A DNA stretch of 64,000 nt from Dyadobacter tibetensis Y620-1. Lineage in GTDB: Bacteria; Bacteroidota; Bacteroidia; Cytophagales; Spirosomataceae. A program made the position numbers and the translations under genes. Positions 35,641-44,110 of this stretch are shown one piece after another. Numbering within the stretch: position 1 is the first letter of the stretch; each line of letters opens with the position of its first letter. The stretch covers positions 372,001 to 436,000 of the forward strand of contig NZ_AZQN01000003.1 of the NCBI RefSeq assembly GCF_000566685.1, read 5' to 3'. The notes under the pieces are model-generated. The model saw only the letters and a list, made by a program, of their open reading frames with translations, was not told the DNA's origin and did no database searches.

Positions 35641-38600
35641 TTAATGTCGCATAATACGAAGCACCTTCGTAAGGCCTTGTGTAGAATATATATTTACTAA
35701 ATAGATTCCAGGTGGCTGCGCTTTAAGGTCAATCACATGCCTGCTCTCCAGGATCGACTGAATCCCAATTTCTTTCCCATCTAAGCTAAAAATACGTAGG
35801 AAACTGCCTTTCTCGGGTAGACCTGGGAATTGTATCTCCACCCGCCCGTGTGTAGGGTTAGGTCCCATCCTTAATTTTGCCCCTAGGTCCTGAGCCTCAA
35901 CCGCAATAATGCGGGAGAAGGTAACGCTTCCGTCCAGGTCGAGCTGTTTTAAACGGTAATAAAGAGTTCCGGACTCTTGTTTTGCATACTCCATATCCAC
36001 GAAACGATAGATTTGGGAAGGGGACATTTCCAGAGTTGCTACGGCTTCAAACTGCTGGGCGTCTAGGCTGCGCTCCACTACAAAGCCAGCATGGTTTTGC
36101 TCTTCACTCGTTTCCCAATCGAGATGAACTGATCCATCCTCTTGGCGGTGGCCACGTACGAAGCGATAATTAACCGGTAAGCTTGGGGAAGACTCAATGA
36201 TCAGTAAGGGGCGGTTCTCGGCTACACCAGCCTCTTTTGAGGAGAATTGCATATCTGTCTTGCCTCCTAAAGAGGTTGATGACAGCCGTACGGAAAATGG
36301 TTCTCCGGCAGGTAAATTTTGAATAACGTCTGTAACATCCCATTCCATTATGCCCGAAGAAGACTGGCCGGGTTGTGTTGCCAGCTGCGTGCCGATTGAG
36401 GGTTTATTATTCCAAGTGAGGCCCGTCTCTGTCCAGGTGCTTGTCGAGGTCTGATGTACTACCAGATTGGTCGTATGAGCGTCTAAGTTACCATAGGTTC
36501 TGTAAAGTCGTAACGTGGCCTTTGTGATTGGGGTACTTATATTTTTGGGTGCAAACATAAAGTAGCTTTCTCTGGAGTAACCCACTCCATCATTCTTGAC
36601 GGTGAGGGTGTTGGCTGTGCCATAGTTGGTGTCGGCATATGTTCCGTTTCTGACGAAGCCATCGGCTATGGCCGGGAAGCTATCTTGAATAGGAGGTAGG
36701 GGCGGAGCAGTGTAGAGGGGGCTACTGCTGTTAATAACTCCAGAAATGCTGCTCCCCGCCATTTGCCCATCTGGGAGGGTAAGTTCAAGTTGGCGCATAC
36801 CCACAATTTGAGGCGCCTGAACTCCGATATGAACATCGGGAAGTGTCTGGGTTGGGTCCGCGGCAAATAGGGTTAGTTCGGGCTGATCCAGATCCTTAAC
36901 CAGAAGTGTAATAGGGCGATTTACGGTTAGGGTTAGTTCAGGACTAGCATAGGTTCCTGGCTCATAAAACACTATCTGCATCATATTTGATACAAGATTC
37001 TTGACGGCCTGAATGGTCTTCGTGTTAGAAAGGATCTTAATATTTGACATAGCGTAGCTGTTCATCGCCACTGTGCTGGTCTTGCCAGGGGCTATGATAT
37101 AGGCATAGTTGCTATCAACGGGAGTTACCCCGTGGTCGATCCACAACTTGAAAACATCTTTGCTGATGGGCGTGTTAGAATAGATGGAATTAATTTCCGC
37201 TTGGCTTCCCGACTGTATCTGACTGCTCAATTTGACTTTTCCTCCGTTTGGAAAGAAATAACCAACGCTATCGTGAAGCACCCATTGGATGTCATTGGGG
37301 GATGAGTAGGTTCCCATGGGAAGTGTTTGCTCCCCCGCAGAGGTTTTAATATGCACGGAACCATCCAAAAGGGATTGATTGAGCGTGCTGTTAATGGTCT
37401 GGGAGGCAGTAGAGGTAATGCCCGCTCCCAGGCATACGATTTCTTCGTCAAAGAAAAACCATGCTTTTTTGGCCTGGGTATTGTATTCGTTCATGGCAAA
37501 GGTACTCAAGCCATATAGGCCGTCGGAGACTCCGCCTACGAAGCTGCTGGTGCCCGACGAATTCCCCCATGCCGGACGTAGGGGAAAGGTGGTAATTGCC
37601 GGGACGGTCGTGCCCGGTATTTTGTTCCAGTCCCATACAGGATAGATATTATAATATTCATTCCCATTCACGGCAATATAGGTGGCGCCTTCAGTAAGGT
37701 AATAGCCCTTGAGATTCTCTCCGTTCCCGTTTTCAGCTTTAACTGTCCGGGTGGAACTTCCCCGCAGACCAAACATATAAGCAGGGCGGTGATGTACGGT
37801 ATAGTCCGATCGCCAATAATGTCGGTTCTCAGGTGCTACTTGTTCAGAAGGTGCCCAGATACCTTTCATTCTATTTATGGCATTTTCGTATTCCTGATTA
37901 TATTCTGGCAGGTCAAACTCCTTCAGTTTTTCAATTAGTACGAAATCAGCTTTGCCATTATTCGGCCTGCTGATGCCTCTGTTATAGACATTAAAGTCGG
38001 TATATGAGCCACGGGAAGCCTTGATAAATGAATTGCGTACGAAACCTGAGAATATGGCCAGTTTTTCCGCCGGAATGGCATAGGCTGTTCCCGTGACTTG
38101 CGGGGCAATATTACAAATCCCCGATACATATTCCCGCCCGTATCCGTAGACATATAGCTGGGCACCATGTGCCTGGTAGGAATAGTCCATCTGGATTCCT
38201 TCTCCTGTAGTAATAGCTATGGAGTTAGAGGTGGCAGTAATGGCCTGGCTGAGGAGTCCTCCATCATTGGTAAGGCAGGCGCGCATAATGTAATGTTGTG
38301 CTACATCAGTCAGGTTAGAGCCATCCTTACTGGGTGAGGCTGTGATCGGGACTCCTTTTGTCATCCATGCCAATAGCTGATTTTCTAAGGTTGAAGAAAT
38401 AGATCCGGGCGACTTTCGAAGACTAATTAACAAATTTCCAATGTCCTTAGGCACGCTTATGGTAACAAAAAACCAGTTCGTGCTCGATGGTTCAGGACTT
38501 ATTCCCAGCCAGTGGCCTATGGCCAGGTTCAAACTCGCGAGCGCAGTTGAATCTCCATAATGTATGCTTCCAGGATGGGCATAGGCTCTGGCAATTTCGG

Positions 38601-38865
38601 CCATCCGTCCGGTATGCCGTACGGGCTGCCAATTAGACTGAGCGTGATCCTGATAGTCGATGTCGGACCAGGACCCGTCAGATTGCATGGCGTTGAGGTG
38701 ACTCGTTACAGCGGCATCTATGCTGCTTATAGAGGCGCTGGTTTGATAGCGTGTAAAGATGCGGTCCATAATCACTTCCAGGTCGTCTGCGGGTTGCGCT
38801 CGGCTTGTGATCGAGCACGCAAATATTGCTAAAAGGAGGTGTAGTAACTGTAGGGTCGACTTCAT
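35641..38865 (-). CDS. Secreted polysaccharide lyase family 8 enzyme with T9SS sorting domain
   Basis: A 1074-residue lyase acting outside the cell on a uronic-acid or similar polysaccharide such as hyaluronate, chondroitin or xanthan. A signal peptide (ends CSITSRAQ) precedes an alpha/alpha-toroid (about 25-370) with candidate catalytic Asn184 (GSNLTD), His233 (QAHGAQ) and Tyr242 (YVYGYG), matching the PL8 Asn-His-Tyr order. A beta-sandwich region spans about 380-700, a DNRLRE-like carbohydrate-binding segment about 735-890, and a fibronectin-like part about 895-985. The last 75 residues (MGPNPTHGRVEIQF to VLRIMRH) are a type A T9SS sorting signal. No SusC/SusD or other glycan genes lie beside it. 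Confidence 0.88.
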   Translation of the reverse strand: MKSTLQLLHLLLAIFACSITSRAQPADDLEVIMDRIFTRYQTSASISSIDAAVTSHLNAMQSDGSWSDIDYQDHAQSNWQPVRHTGRMAEIARAYAHPGSIHYGDSTALASLNLAIGHWLGISPEPSSTNWFFVTISVPKDIGNLLISLRKSPGSISSTLENQLLAWMTKGVPITASPSKDGSNLTDVAQHYIMRACLTNDGGLLSQAITATSNSIAITTGEGIQMDYSYQAHGAQLYVYGYGREYVSGICNIAPQVTGTAYAIPAEKLAIFSGFVRNSFIKASRGSYTDFNVYNRGISRPNNGKADFVLIEKLKEFDLPEYNQEYENAINRMKGIWAPSEQVAPENRHYWRSDYTVHHRPAYMFGLRGSSTRTVKAENGNGENLKGYYLTEGATYIAVNGNEYYNIYPVWDWNKIPGTTVPAITTFPLRPAWGNSSGTSSFVGGVSDGLYGLSTFAMNEYNTQAKKAWFFFDEEIVCLGAGITSTASQTINSTLNQSLLDGSVHIKTSAGEQTLPMGTYSSPNDIQWVLHDSVGYFFPNGGKVKLSSQIQSGSQAEINSIYSNTPISKDVFKLWIDHGVTPVDSNYAYIIAPGKTSTVAMNSYAMSNIKILSNTKTIQAVKNLVSNMMQIVFYEPGTYASPELTLTVNRPITLLVKDLDQPELTLFAADPTQTLPDVHIGVQAPQIVGMRQLELTLPDGQMAGSSISGVINSSSPLYTAPPLPPIQDSFPAIADGFVRNGTYADTNYGTANTLTVKNDGVGYSRESYFMFAPKNISTPITKATLRLYRTYGNLDAHTTNLVVHQTSTSTWTETGLTWNNKPSIGTQLATQPGQSSSGIMEWDVTDVIQNLPAGEPFSVRLSSTSLGGKTDMQFSSKEAGVAENRPLLIIESSPSLPVNYRFVRGHRQEDGSVHLDWETSEEQNHAGFVVERSLDAQQFEAVATLEMSPSQIYRFVDMEYAKQESGTLYYRLKQLDLDGSVTFSRIIAVEAQDLGAKLRMGPNPTHGRVEIQFPGLPEKGSFLRIFSLDGKEIGIQSILESRHVIDLKAQPPGIYLVNIYSTQGLTKVLRIMRH

Positions 38866-39256
38866 AAGCAGAATGGTTAGGTTAGGGATAGGTTTTGTTT
38901 ACTGAGGCCAGTCTAAGGGATGTGCCTCAAGGAGGCGACAGAATTTTTCTTCTGGCTGGCGAATTGGAAGCTAAGGTTATGTAGCTTTTACGGGTTATCA
39001 TAGTGGAATATGACTTTACGGTGTATAATATGGAATTTATTATTAAAGTGAATGGAGTCCTTTCATTACTCATCAGTATTAAAGTTTTGTCACTGACAAC
39101 TAAACCAGTAAGATAAAAAAGGGTGGAGGGTAATTCCACTGAGAATGCTTGACTTCAAAATATTTACTATTACAACCATTCTGAGCGCTTAGATTATCAG
39201 GGATTGGTAGAATGGGGGCAATAGACTAATTTTACAAATGATTAATTAGAATATGT
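38866..39256. other. Intergenic region between the PL8 gene and smpB
   Basis: 391 bases between divergent genes. I see no credible gene; a 70-codon minus frame at 38927-39139 is not supported. The smpB-proximal end holds TAATTTTA at 39227-39234, which resembles a -7 element for smpB. No clear promoter for the lyase gene was found, so its regulation may use a different sigma factor. Confidence 0.4.
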
Positions 39257-39715
39257 ATGGCAGAGAAATTGGTAAAGCAGGTTAATATAAAGAATCGCAG
39301 GGCTTCATTTGAGTATTTCTTCCTTGAGGAGTATACGGCTGGAATTGCCCTTACGGGAACTGAAGTGAAATCGATCAGGCAGGGGAAAGTGAATTTTCAG
39401 GATTCATATTGTTTGCTAATGGAAGGAGAGCTTTTCGTAAGGAGTCTGCATATTTCACCTTATACGGAGGGTACTCATTATAATCATGAGCCCATGCGGG
39501 ACAGAAAGCTGTTGGTTACGCGTCGCGAGATCAAGAAAATTACGGAGAGTATGAAGGATCAGGGCCTGACAATCATTCCGGTACGAATGTTTACGACCGA
39601 GCGGGGGCTGGTGAAATTACACATTGCTCTGGCAAAAGGGAAGAAGCTATATGACAAGAGAGACAGCATTAAGGAGCGGGATGTGAAGCGGGAAACCGAT
39701 CGGATGCGCTTCTAA
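39257..39715 (+). CDS. smpB: SsrA-binding protein SmpB
   Basis: Binds tmRNA and takes it to stalled ribosomes for trans-translation. It has 152 residues. The OB-fold carries INIKNRRASFEYFFLE-type INIKNRRASFEYF, ALTGTEVKSIRQGKVNFQDSY, and the basic C-terminal tail KLYDKRDSIKERDVKRETDR that enters the mRNA channel. tmRNA itself is not in the window. It follows a weak promoter and precedes the HNH gene by 140 bases. Confidence 0.97.
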   Translation: MAEKLVKQVNIKNRRASFEYFFLEEYTAGIALTGTEVKSIRQGKVNFQDSYCLLMEGELFVRSLHISPYTEGTHYNHEPMRDRKLLVTRREIKKITESMKDQGLTIIPVRMFTTERGLVKLHIALAKGKKLYDKRDSIKERDVKRETDRMRF

Positions 39716-39855
39716 CAGCTTTTCAGAGCGAATAGGGCAGTTCTTCTTTATAATAAAGTAAAAATGGCCAAGGTCCCAGTCGTAATTTTTGTTATTTTGA
39801 ATCGATTTCTTTTTAAAAATACCTATATTGTCGGAACGAAACCCCTTTTTGTCCC

Positions 39856-40368
39856 ATGGGTAAAGTATTGGTTCTCAATCAAGATTACAGCGCCTTAAGT
39901 GTTTGTACGGCTCCAAAGGCCTTTTTGCTGGTTTATATGAATAAGGCGGAGATGTTAGCACATTCGCCTGATGAGCATCTTCGGACGGTGCGGGATCGAT
40001 ATCCTATGCCGGTAGTGATTCGGCTGAATCGTTATATTCATATTCCTTATAGGGGTGTCGTCCTTACGCGGCATAATCTCTTCAAAAGAGACCGGAACCG
40101 CTGTCAGTATTGCGGCACACATGAGCATCTTACTCTGGACCATGTCATTCCCAAGTCCCGGGGGGGGCGTACTTCCTGGGACAATTTATCCACGGCATGT
40201 AAACGTTGTAATTCGAAGAAAGGAGATCTCACACCGGAAGAAGCCGGTATGCCTCTGAAACAAAGGCCCTTTCGACCCTCTTTTTTGATGTTTATTCGTG
40301 ATTATTCGGACATTGCTCCTGAAGAATGGCTTCCATATTTAGGAGTGAAGAGCCGCGTTTATAGCTGA
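39856..40368 (+). CDS. HNH endonuclease
   Basis: A 170-residue protein with a C-terminal HNH domain: CQYCGTHEHLTLDHVIPKSRGG, the metal-binding DH, and NLSTACKRCNSKKGDLTPEEA, where two CxxC pairs bind a structural zinc. The N-terminal 70 residues (VLVLNQDYSALSVCTAPKAF) match the common bacterial HNH_5 family architecture, which appears in many genomes with no linked methylase. The natural target is not known. It stands between smpB and rpsA with nothing suggesting a restriction system or mobile origin. Confidence 0.9.
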   Translation: MGKVLVLNQDYSALSVCTAPKAFLLVYMNKAEMLAHSPDEHLRTVRDRYPMPVVIRLNRYIHIPYRGVVLTRHNLFKRDRNRCQYCGTHEHLTLDHVIPKSRGGRTSWDNLSTACKRCNSKKGDLTPEEAGMPLKQRPFRPSFLMFIRDYSDIAPEEWLPYLGVKSRVYS

Positions 40369-40458
40369 TATTGCCTCTTATTACTGCTTTTTCTCACAGC
40401 CTAGTCTAAATATCATGAAATATTTGGACAACTACTGGCTTATTGATTACTAATGACT

Positions 40459-40466
40459 TACCTTTG
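40459..40466 (+). promoter_or_regulatory. Probable -7 promoter element for rpsA
   Basis: TACCTTTG is a full match to the Bacteroidota -7 consensus, 90 bases before the rpsA ATG. A -33 TTTG is not found at the right spacing; CTGG at 40435-40438 is the closest. Confidence 0.5.
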
Positions 40467-40555
40467 CAAGCTCATTTTTATAATATAGTACATTTCACTT
40501 ATTTTCAGCCAAATAGCCCGTTGGTTGATGTATTTCAGGGCGCTAATTCCTATAT

Positions 40556-42358
40556 ATGTCTAAGGAAAAACAAACACCAGAATTACCCGATTTTGATTGG
40601 GACAAAGCAGAAGACAAAGGTTTTGGAAAGAGCTATTCAGCAGCTGATCGCCAGAGCCTAGAACAAATGTATGAAGGAACCCTTTCTCCTGTACAGGAAA
40701 AAGCGGTTGTTAAGGGAATCGTTGTAGGTATTACAGATCGCGAAGTAATCCTGAACATTGGTTTCAAGTCAGATGGTATCGTTTCATCTAACGAATTCCG
40801 TGACATCCCTGGGATGAAAATCGGTGACGAGGTAGAAGTATACGTAGAGAACCAGGAAGACGCACAAGGACAATTGGTGCTTTCACGTAAGAAAGCTAAG
40901 GTAATCACTGCCTGGGATAATATCCAGAAATCCTTCGATGAGGATGTGGTTATTGATGCCAATGTAAAAAGAAGAACCAAGGGTGGTTTGATCGTGGACA
41001 TCTTCGGAATTGAGGCTTTCTTGCCAGGTTCTCAGATCGACGTGAAGCCAATCCGTGACTTCGATGTTTTCGTAGGAAAGCGTATGGAAGTTAAGGTTGT
41101 TAAAATCAACTATGCAAATGACAACGTCGTTGTTTCTCATAAGATCCTAATTGAAAAAGATCTTGAGGCTCAGCGTCAGCAAATATTGAATAACCTTGAA
41201 AAAGGTCAGGTATTGGAAGGTGTGATCAAAAACATGACCAACTTCGGGGTGTTTATCGACCTTGGAGGTGTAGATGGACTTTTGCATATCACCGATATCT
41301 CATGGGGACGTATCAACCATCCATCCGACCTATTGGCTTTAGATCAGAAATTGAACGTAGTAGTACTCGACTTCGACGAAGAGAAAAAGCGTATTTCACT
41401 AGGATTAAAACAACTTCAGTCGCACCCATGGGATTCTCTTGAAGAAGAGATTCAAGTTGGTTCTGAAGTGAAAGGACGTATTGTGAATGTTGCCGATTAC
41501 GGTGCATTCCTTGAGATCAAGCCTGGTGTAGAAGGATTGATCCACGTTTCTGAAATGTCATGGTCTCAGCACCTGCGCAATCCTCAGGAGTTTATGAATG
41601 TAAACGACGAGATTGGTGCAGTGGTATTGACCCTGGATCGTCAAGAGCGCAAAATGTCTCTTGGTATCAAACAACTTACCGAAGATCCTTGGACTCAGGC
41701 AAGCCTTAAAGATAAGTACTCGATTGGTACACGCCATAAGGGGGTAGTACGTAACCTTACTAACTTCGGTTTGTTTATCGAGCTTGAAGAGGGTATCGAT
41801 GGATTGGTACACGTATCTGATCTTTCATGGACCAAGAAAATCAAGCATCCTTCCGACTTCGTGAAGGTGAATGATGAATTGGAAGTAGTAGTTCTTGAGC
41901 TGGATACAGACAACCGTCGTTTGGCTTTGGGTCATAAGCAACTGGAAGAAAACCCATGGGATACTTTCGAGTCAATCTTTGCAGTGGGTACCGTGCACCG
42001 TAGCACCATCGTTGCAAAAGGAGATAAGTTTGCTACCCTTGAGCTTCCTTACGGAATCGAAGGTATATCTGCTATCAAGAATTTGGCCAAAGAAGATGGT
42101 ACACTTGCGGAAGTAGGTGAGAGCCTGGACTTCACCGTTCTTGAATTCCTGAAAGACGAAAAGAAAATCGTACTTACTCATTCGAAGGTTAAAGCTCCTG
42201 CTCCTTCTGAAGAGAAGAAAGAAGAGAAGGCTCCTAAGCCAACTCCTGCGAAGGCAGCTAGCCAAGAGAAGGAAGAGAAATCTACCTTTGGCGATCTGAG
42301 CGTCTTGTCTGCTTTGAAGGAACAATTCGAAGAAAACGAGAAGAAGGAAAAAAAATAG
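40556..42358 (+). CDS. rpsA: 30S ribosomal protein S1
   Basis: mRNA-binding ribosomal protein with six S1 (OB-fold) repeats, at about residues 48-115, 133-198, 215-284, 301-370, 387-457 and 474-541. The third to fifth repeats carry the strong S1 pattern, e.g. NFGVFIDLGGVDGLLHITDI and NFGLFIELEEGIDGLVHVSD. The N-terminal stretch is acidic and the C-terminal 55 residues form a lysine- and glutamate-rich tail. 600 residues is usual for Bacteroidota S1. Note that Shine-Dalgarno sites are sparse in this phylum, so S1 is likely important for initiation. Confidence 0.97.
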   Translation: MSKEKQTPELPDFDWDKAEDKGFGKSYSAADRQSLEQMYEGTLSPVQEKAVVKGIVVGITDREVILNIGFKSDGIVSSNEFRDIPGMKIGDEVEVYVENQEDAQGQLVLSRKKAKVITAWDNIQKSFDEDVVIDANVKRRTKGGLIVDIFGIEAFLPGSQIDVKPIRDFDVFVGKRMEVKVVKINYANDNVVVSHKILIEKDLEAQRQQILNNLEKGQVLEGVIKNMTNFGVFIDLGGVDGLLHITDISWGRINHPSDLLALDQKLNVVVLDFDEEKKRISLGLKQLQSHPWDSLEEEIQVGSEVKGRIVNVADYGAFLEIKPGVEGLIHVSEMSWSQHLRNPQEFMNVNDEIGAVVLTLDRQERKMSLGIKQLTEDPWTQASLKDKYSIGTRHKGVVRNLTNFGLFIELEEGIDGLVHVSDLSWTKKIKHPSDFVKVNDELEVVVLELDTDNRRLALGHKQLEENPWDTFESIFAVGTVHRSTIVAKGDKFATLELPYGIEGISAIKNLAKEDGTLAEVGESLDFTVLEFLKDEKKIVLTHSKVKAPAPSEEKKEEKAPKPTPAKAASQEKEEKSTFGDLSVLSALKEQFEENEKKEKK

Positions 42359-42400
42359 CAAATATTATAGATGAGATGGCTGAATAGCCAAATTATTTTA

Positions 42401-42440
42401 TACTTTTGCACCGGATTAGCGGATTCACCTCCGCTAATCC
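42401..42440 (+). promoter_or_regulatory. tRNA-Cys promoter -7 element and leader hairpin
   Basis: TACTTTTG (42401-42408) matches the -7 consensus exactly, although no TTTG is found at -33. The predicted start is near 42414, which is the first base of a perfect 11-bp hairpin, GGATTAGCGGA / TCCGCTAATCC (42413-42423 and 42430-42440; loop TTCACC), ending five bases before tRNA-Cys. The hairpin could be the rpsA terminator instead, but lacks a T tract. Confidence 0.55.
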
Positions 42441-42445
42441 TTCCT

Positions 42446-42519
42446 GGTTCCGTGGCCGAGTGGCTAGGCAGAGGTCTGCAAAACCTTCTACAGCGGTTCG
42501 AATCCGCTCGGAACCTCCA
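42446..42519 (+). tRNA. tRNA-Cys (anticodon GCA)
   Basis: Full cloverleaf: acceptor arms GGTTCCG / CGGAACC, D-arm with GGCCGAGTGGCTAGGC, anticodon loop CTGCAAA (GCA) in a five-pair stem, T-arm AGCGG-TTCGAAT-CCGCT. Discriminator T, and 3' CCA is encoded (42517-42519). Confidence 0.96.
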
Positions 42520-42568
42520 TACATATCTGATAGTATGGGCTTTCATTTTGCTAGGAAAGTGCCATAGA

Positions 42569-42622
42569 AATAGAGCTATGAAAATTTGCAAATTTGTGAA
42601 TTTACATGGCTCTATTTTTTTT
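42569..42622 (+). terminator. Terminator of tRNA-Cys
   Basis: Arms AATAGAGCTATG (42569-42580) and CATGGCTCTATT (42605-42616), one G-U pair, 24-base AT-rich loop, then a run of eight Ts. The 42520-42791 gap otherwise holds the actA promoter and no gene. Confidence 0.8.
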
Positions 42623-42732
42623 GTAATTCACTGTTGCAGAGTCGTTTAGTCTTTGTTAAGGGGCAAATTGGATACTCTATTAATTAGAAGTATTATAAAT
42701 AAGACGGCACTACAAAATATAATTAAAATACT

Positions 42733-42763
42733 TTTGTGGATAAGGAATCGTGAGCTAGTTTTG
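42733..42763 (+). promoter_or_regulatory. Promoter of the ACIII/cytochrome oxidase operon
   Basis: TTTG (42733-42736), exactly 19 bases, TAGTTTTG (42756-42763): a perfect match to TTTG-N19-TAnnTTTG. Predicted start near 42770, 22 bases before the actA ATG. A second overlapping -7-like octamer, TACTTTTG, lies at 42729-42736 and shares the TTTG. Confidence 0.8.
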
Positions 42764-42791
42764 TCTATTGAAGAATAATGCATAGTTTATT

Positions 42792-44063
42792 ATGAATATA
42801 CCATTCCGAGAAGGCTCAAAGTTTTTTCCTACCTTGAAGTGTTCAAGCCGGTTAATTGCGTTCGCATTAACCCTTGTTCTTAGTTTACCGTATGTTGTTT
42901 CCGCCCAGGAAGCAGCTGCAGACGCCGGTGGCGCCGATATTGCCCATGGCGAAACGGTATTCAAGAATAATTGTGCCCAATGTCATGCCATTACTGATGA
43001 GCGTGTCGTAGGACCTGGATTAAAAGGTGCTACCGACCGTAATAACATGGATTGGTTGATTAAGTGGGTAAAGAATTCACAAGCGATGATCGCCGCTGGG
43101 GATCCTTATGCGGTGAAAATTTATAATGAATATTCGAAAGCGCAGATGACCAGTTTTCCTGGCCTGTCGCCAGAAGACATCAAAGCTATTTTTGCGTATG
43201 TAGATAATGCGGCAACGGCCGCTCCTGCAGAAGCAGCAGCTGGAGCCGCTCCCGCCGCAGGTGGTGCTGCCGCCAGCAGCGGACCTTCCGATATGTTTAT
43301 GGTGGTTCTGGTAGCCCTAGTAATTGTCATGTTACTCGTTCTGGGTGTGCTATTGGTAATCGTAACGATTCTGAGCAAAGCGGTGAATGGCGGTGATAGC
43401 TCAGCCTCAGAAGGTGACTTCATGGGTCGTCTTACCAAATCCCTTAAGGGTGTGGTTTCCGATCCTGCGATTCGCTCCGCTGTGATCTGGGTATTTGCTC
43501 TTCTTGCTTTGAAAGCTACCGTAGACGGTGCCTTTGGAGTAGGGGTTCAGCAAGGTTATGCTCCTAAGCAGCCTATCGCTTTTTCACATAAATTGCATGC
43601 CGGAGAATATAAGATCGATTGTAACTATTGCCATACCGGCGCGAATAGAGGACAATCTGCTCATATTCCTTCAGCCAACATTTGTATGAACTGTCACGGA
43701 GTGATCAAGAAGGAGTCTCCTGAAATTCAGAAAATTTATACTTCCATCGAGAACGACCAGCCTATTGAATGGGTAAGGGTTCACAACTTGCCTGACTTCG
43801 CCTACTTCAATCACTCTCAGCACGTAAATGTAGCCGGAGTGGAGTGTCAGACTTGTCATGGGGAAATAGAGAAAATGGAAGTGGTACAGCAACGCTCCTC
43901 CCTGACTATGGGATGGTGTATCGACTGTCACCGGAAGACAGATGTTAATACCAAGGGTAATGAGTACTACGATAATCTGGTACAGTTGCACGCATCTGAG
44001 AGCCAAGAGGCTCTAAAAGTTGAAGATATTGGTGGATTGGAATGTTCAAAGTGCCACTATTAA
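42792..44063 (+). CDS. actA: ACIII subunit ActA with an added N-terminal class I cytochrome c domain (six hemes)
   Basis: A 423-residue multiheme cytochrome, first subunit of menaquinol:cytochrome c oxidoreductase (ACIII). A signal-anchor (about 18-40, ends VSAQEA) precedes a class I cytochrome domain with CAQCH at 61-65, then an Ala/Pro-rich linker, a membrane helix (about 175-197), a second hydrophobic segment near 230-250, and an ActA domain with five motifs: CNYCH 277, CMNCH 298, CQTCH 352, CIDCH 376 and CSKCH 418. The prototype ActA is pentaheme, so this protein has one more heme. It starts the operon. Confidence 0.92.
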   Translation: MNIPFREGSKFFPTLKCSSRLIAFALTLVLSLPYVVSAQEAAADAGGADIAHGETVFKNNCAQCHAITDERVVGPGLKGATDRNNMDWLIKWVKNSQAMIAAGDPYAVKIYNEYSKAQMTSFPGLSPEDIKAIFAYVDNAATAAPAEAAAGAAPAAGGAAASSGPSDMFMVVLVALVIVMLLVLGVLLVIVTILSKAVNGGDSSASEGDFMGRLTKSLKGVVSDPAIRSAVIWVFALLALKATVDGAFGVGVQQGYAPKQPIAFSHKLHAGEYKIDCNYCHTGANRGQSAHIPSANICMNCHGVIKKESPEIQKIYTSIENDQPIEWVRVHNLPDFAYFNHSQHVNVAGVECQTCHGEIEKMEVVQQRSSLTMGWCIDCHRKTDVNTKGNEYYDNLVQLHASESQEALKVEDIGGLECSKCHY

Positions 44064-44110
44064 TACAAGGAAATTAACAGCAGAATACATCGCATTTGTA
44101 TTGAAATTTT

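Noticed and set aside
38927-39139. Minus-strand frame whose end resembles the Maf opening (LASNSPARRKIL)
   Set aside because: The similarity is about ten residues and stops at once in all frames; no further Maf motif follows, so chance is more likely than a remnant.
39856-40368. HNH gene considered as part of a restriction or homing element
   Set aside because: No methylase, intron or repeat flanks it, and this HNH family is widespread as a stand-alone chromosomal gene.
42371-42649. 92-codon frame spanning tRNA-Cys
   Set aside because: It runs through the tRNA gene and its terminator; the tRNA folds perfectly.
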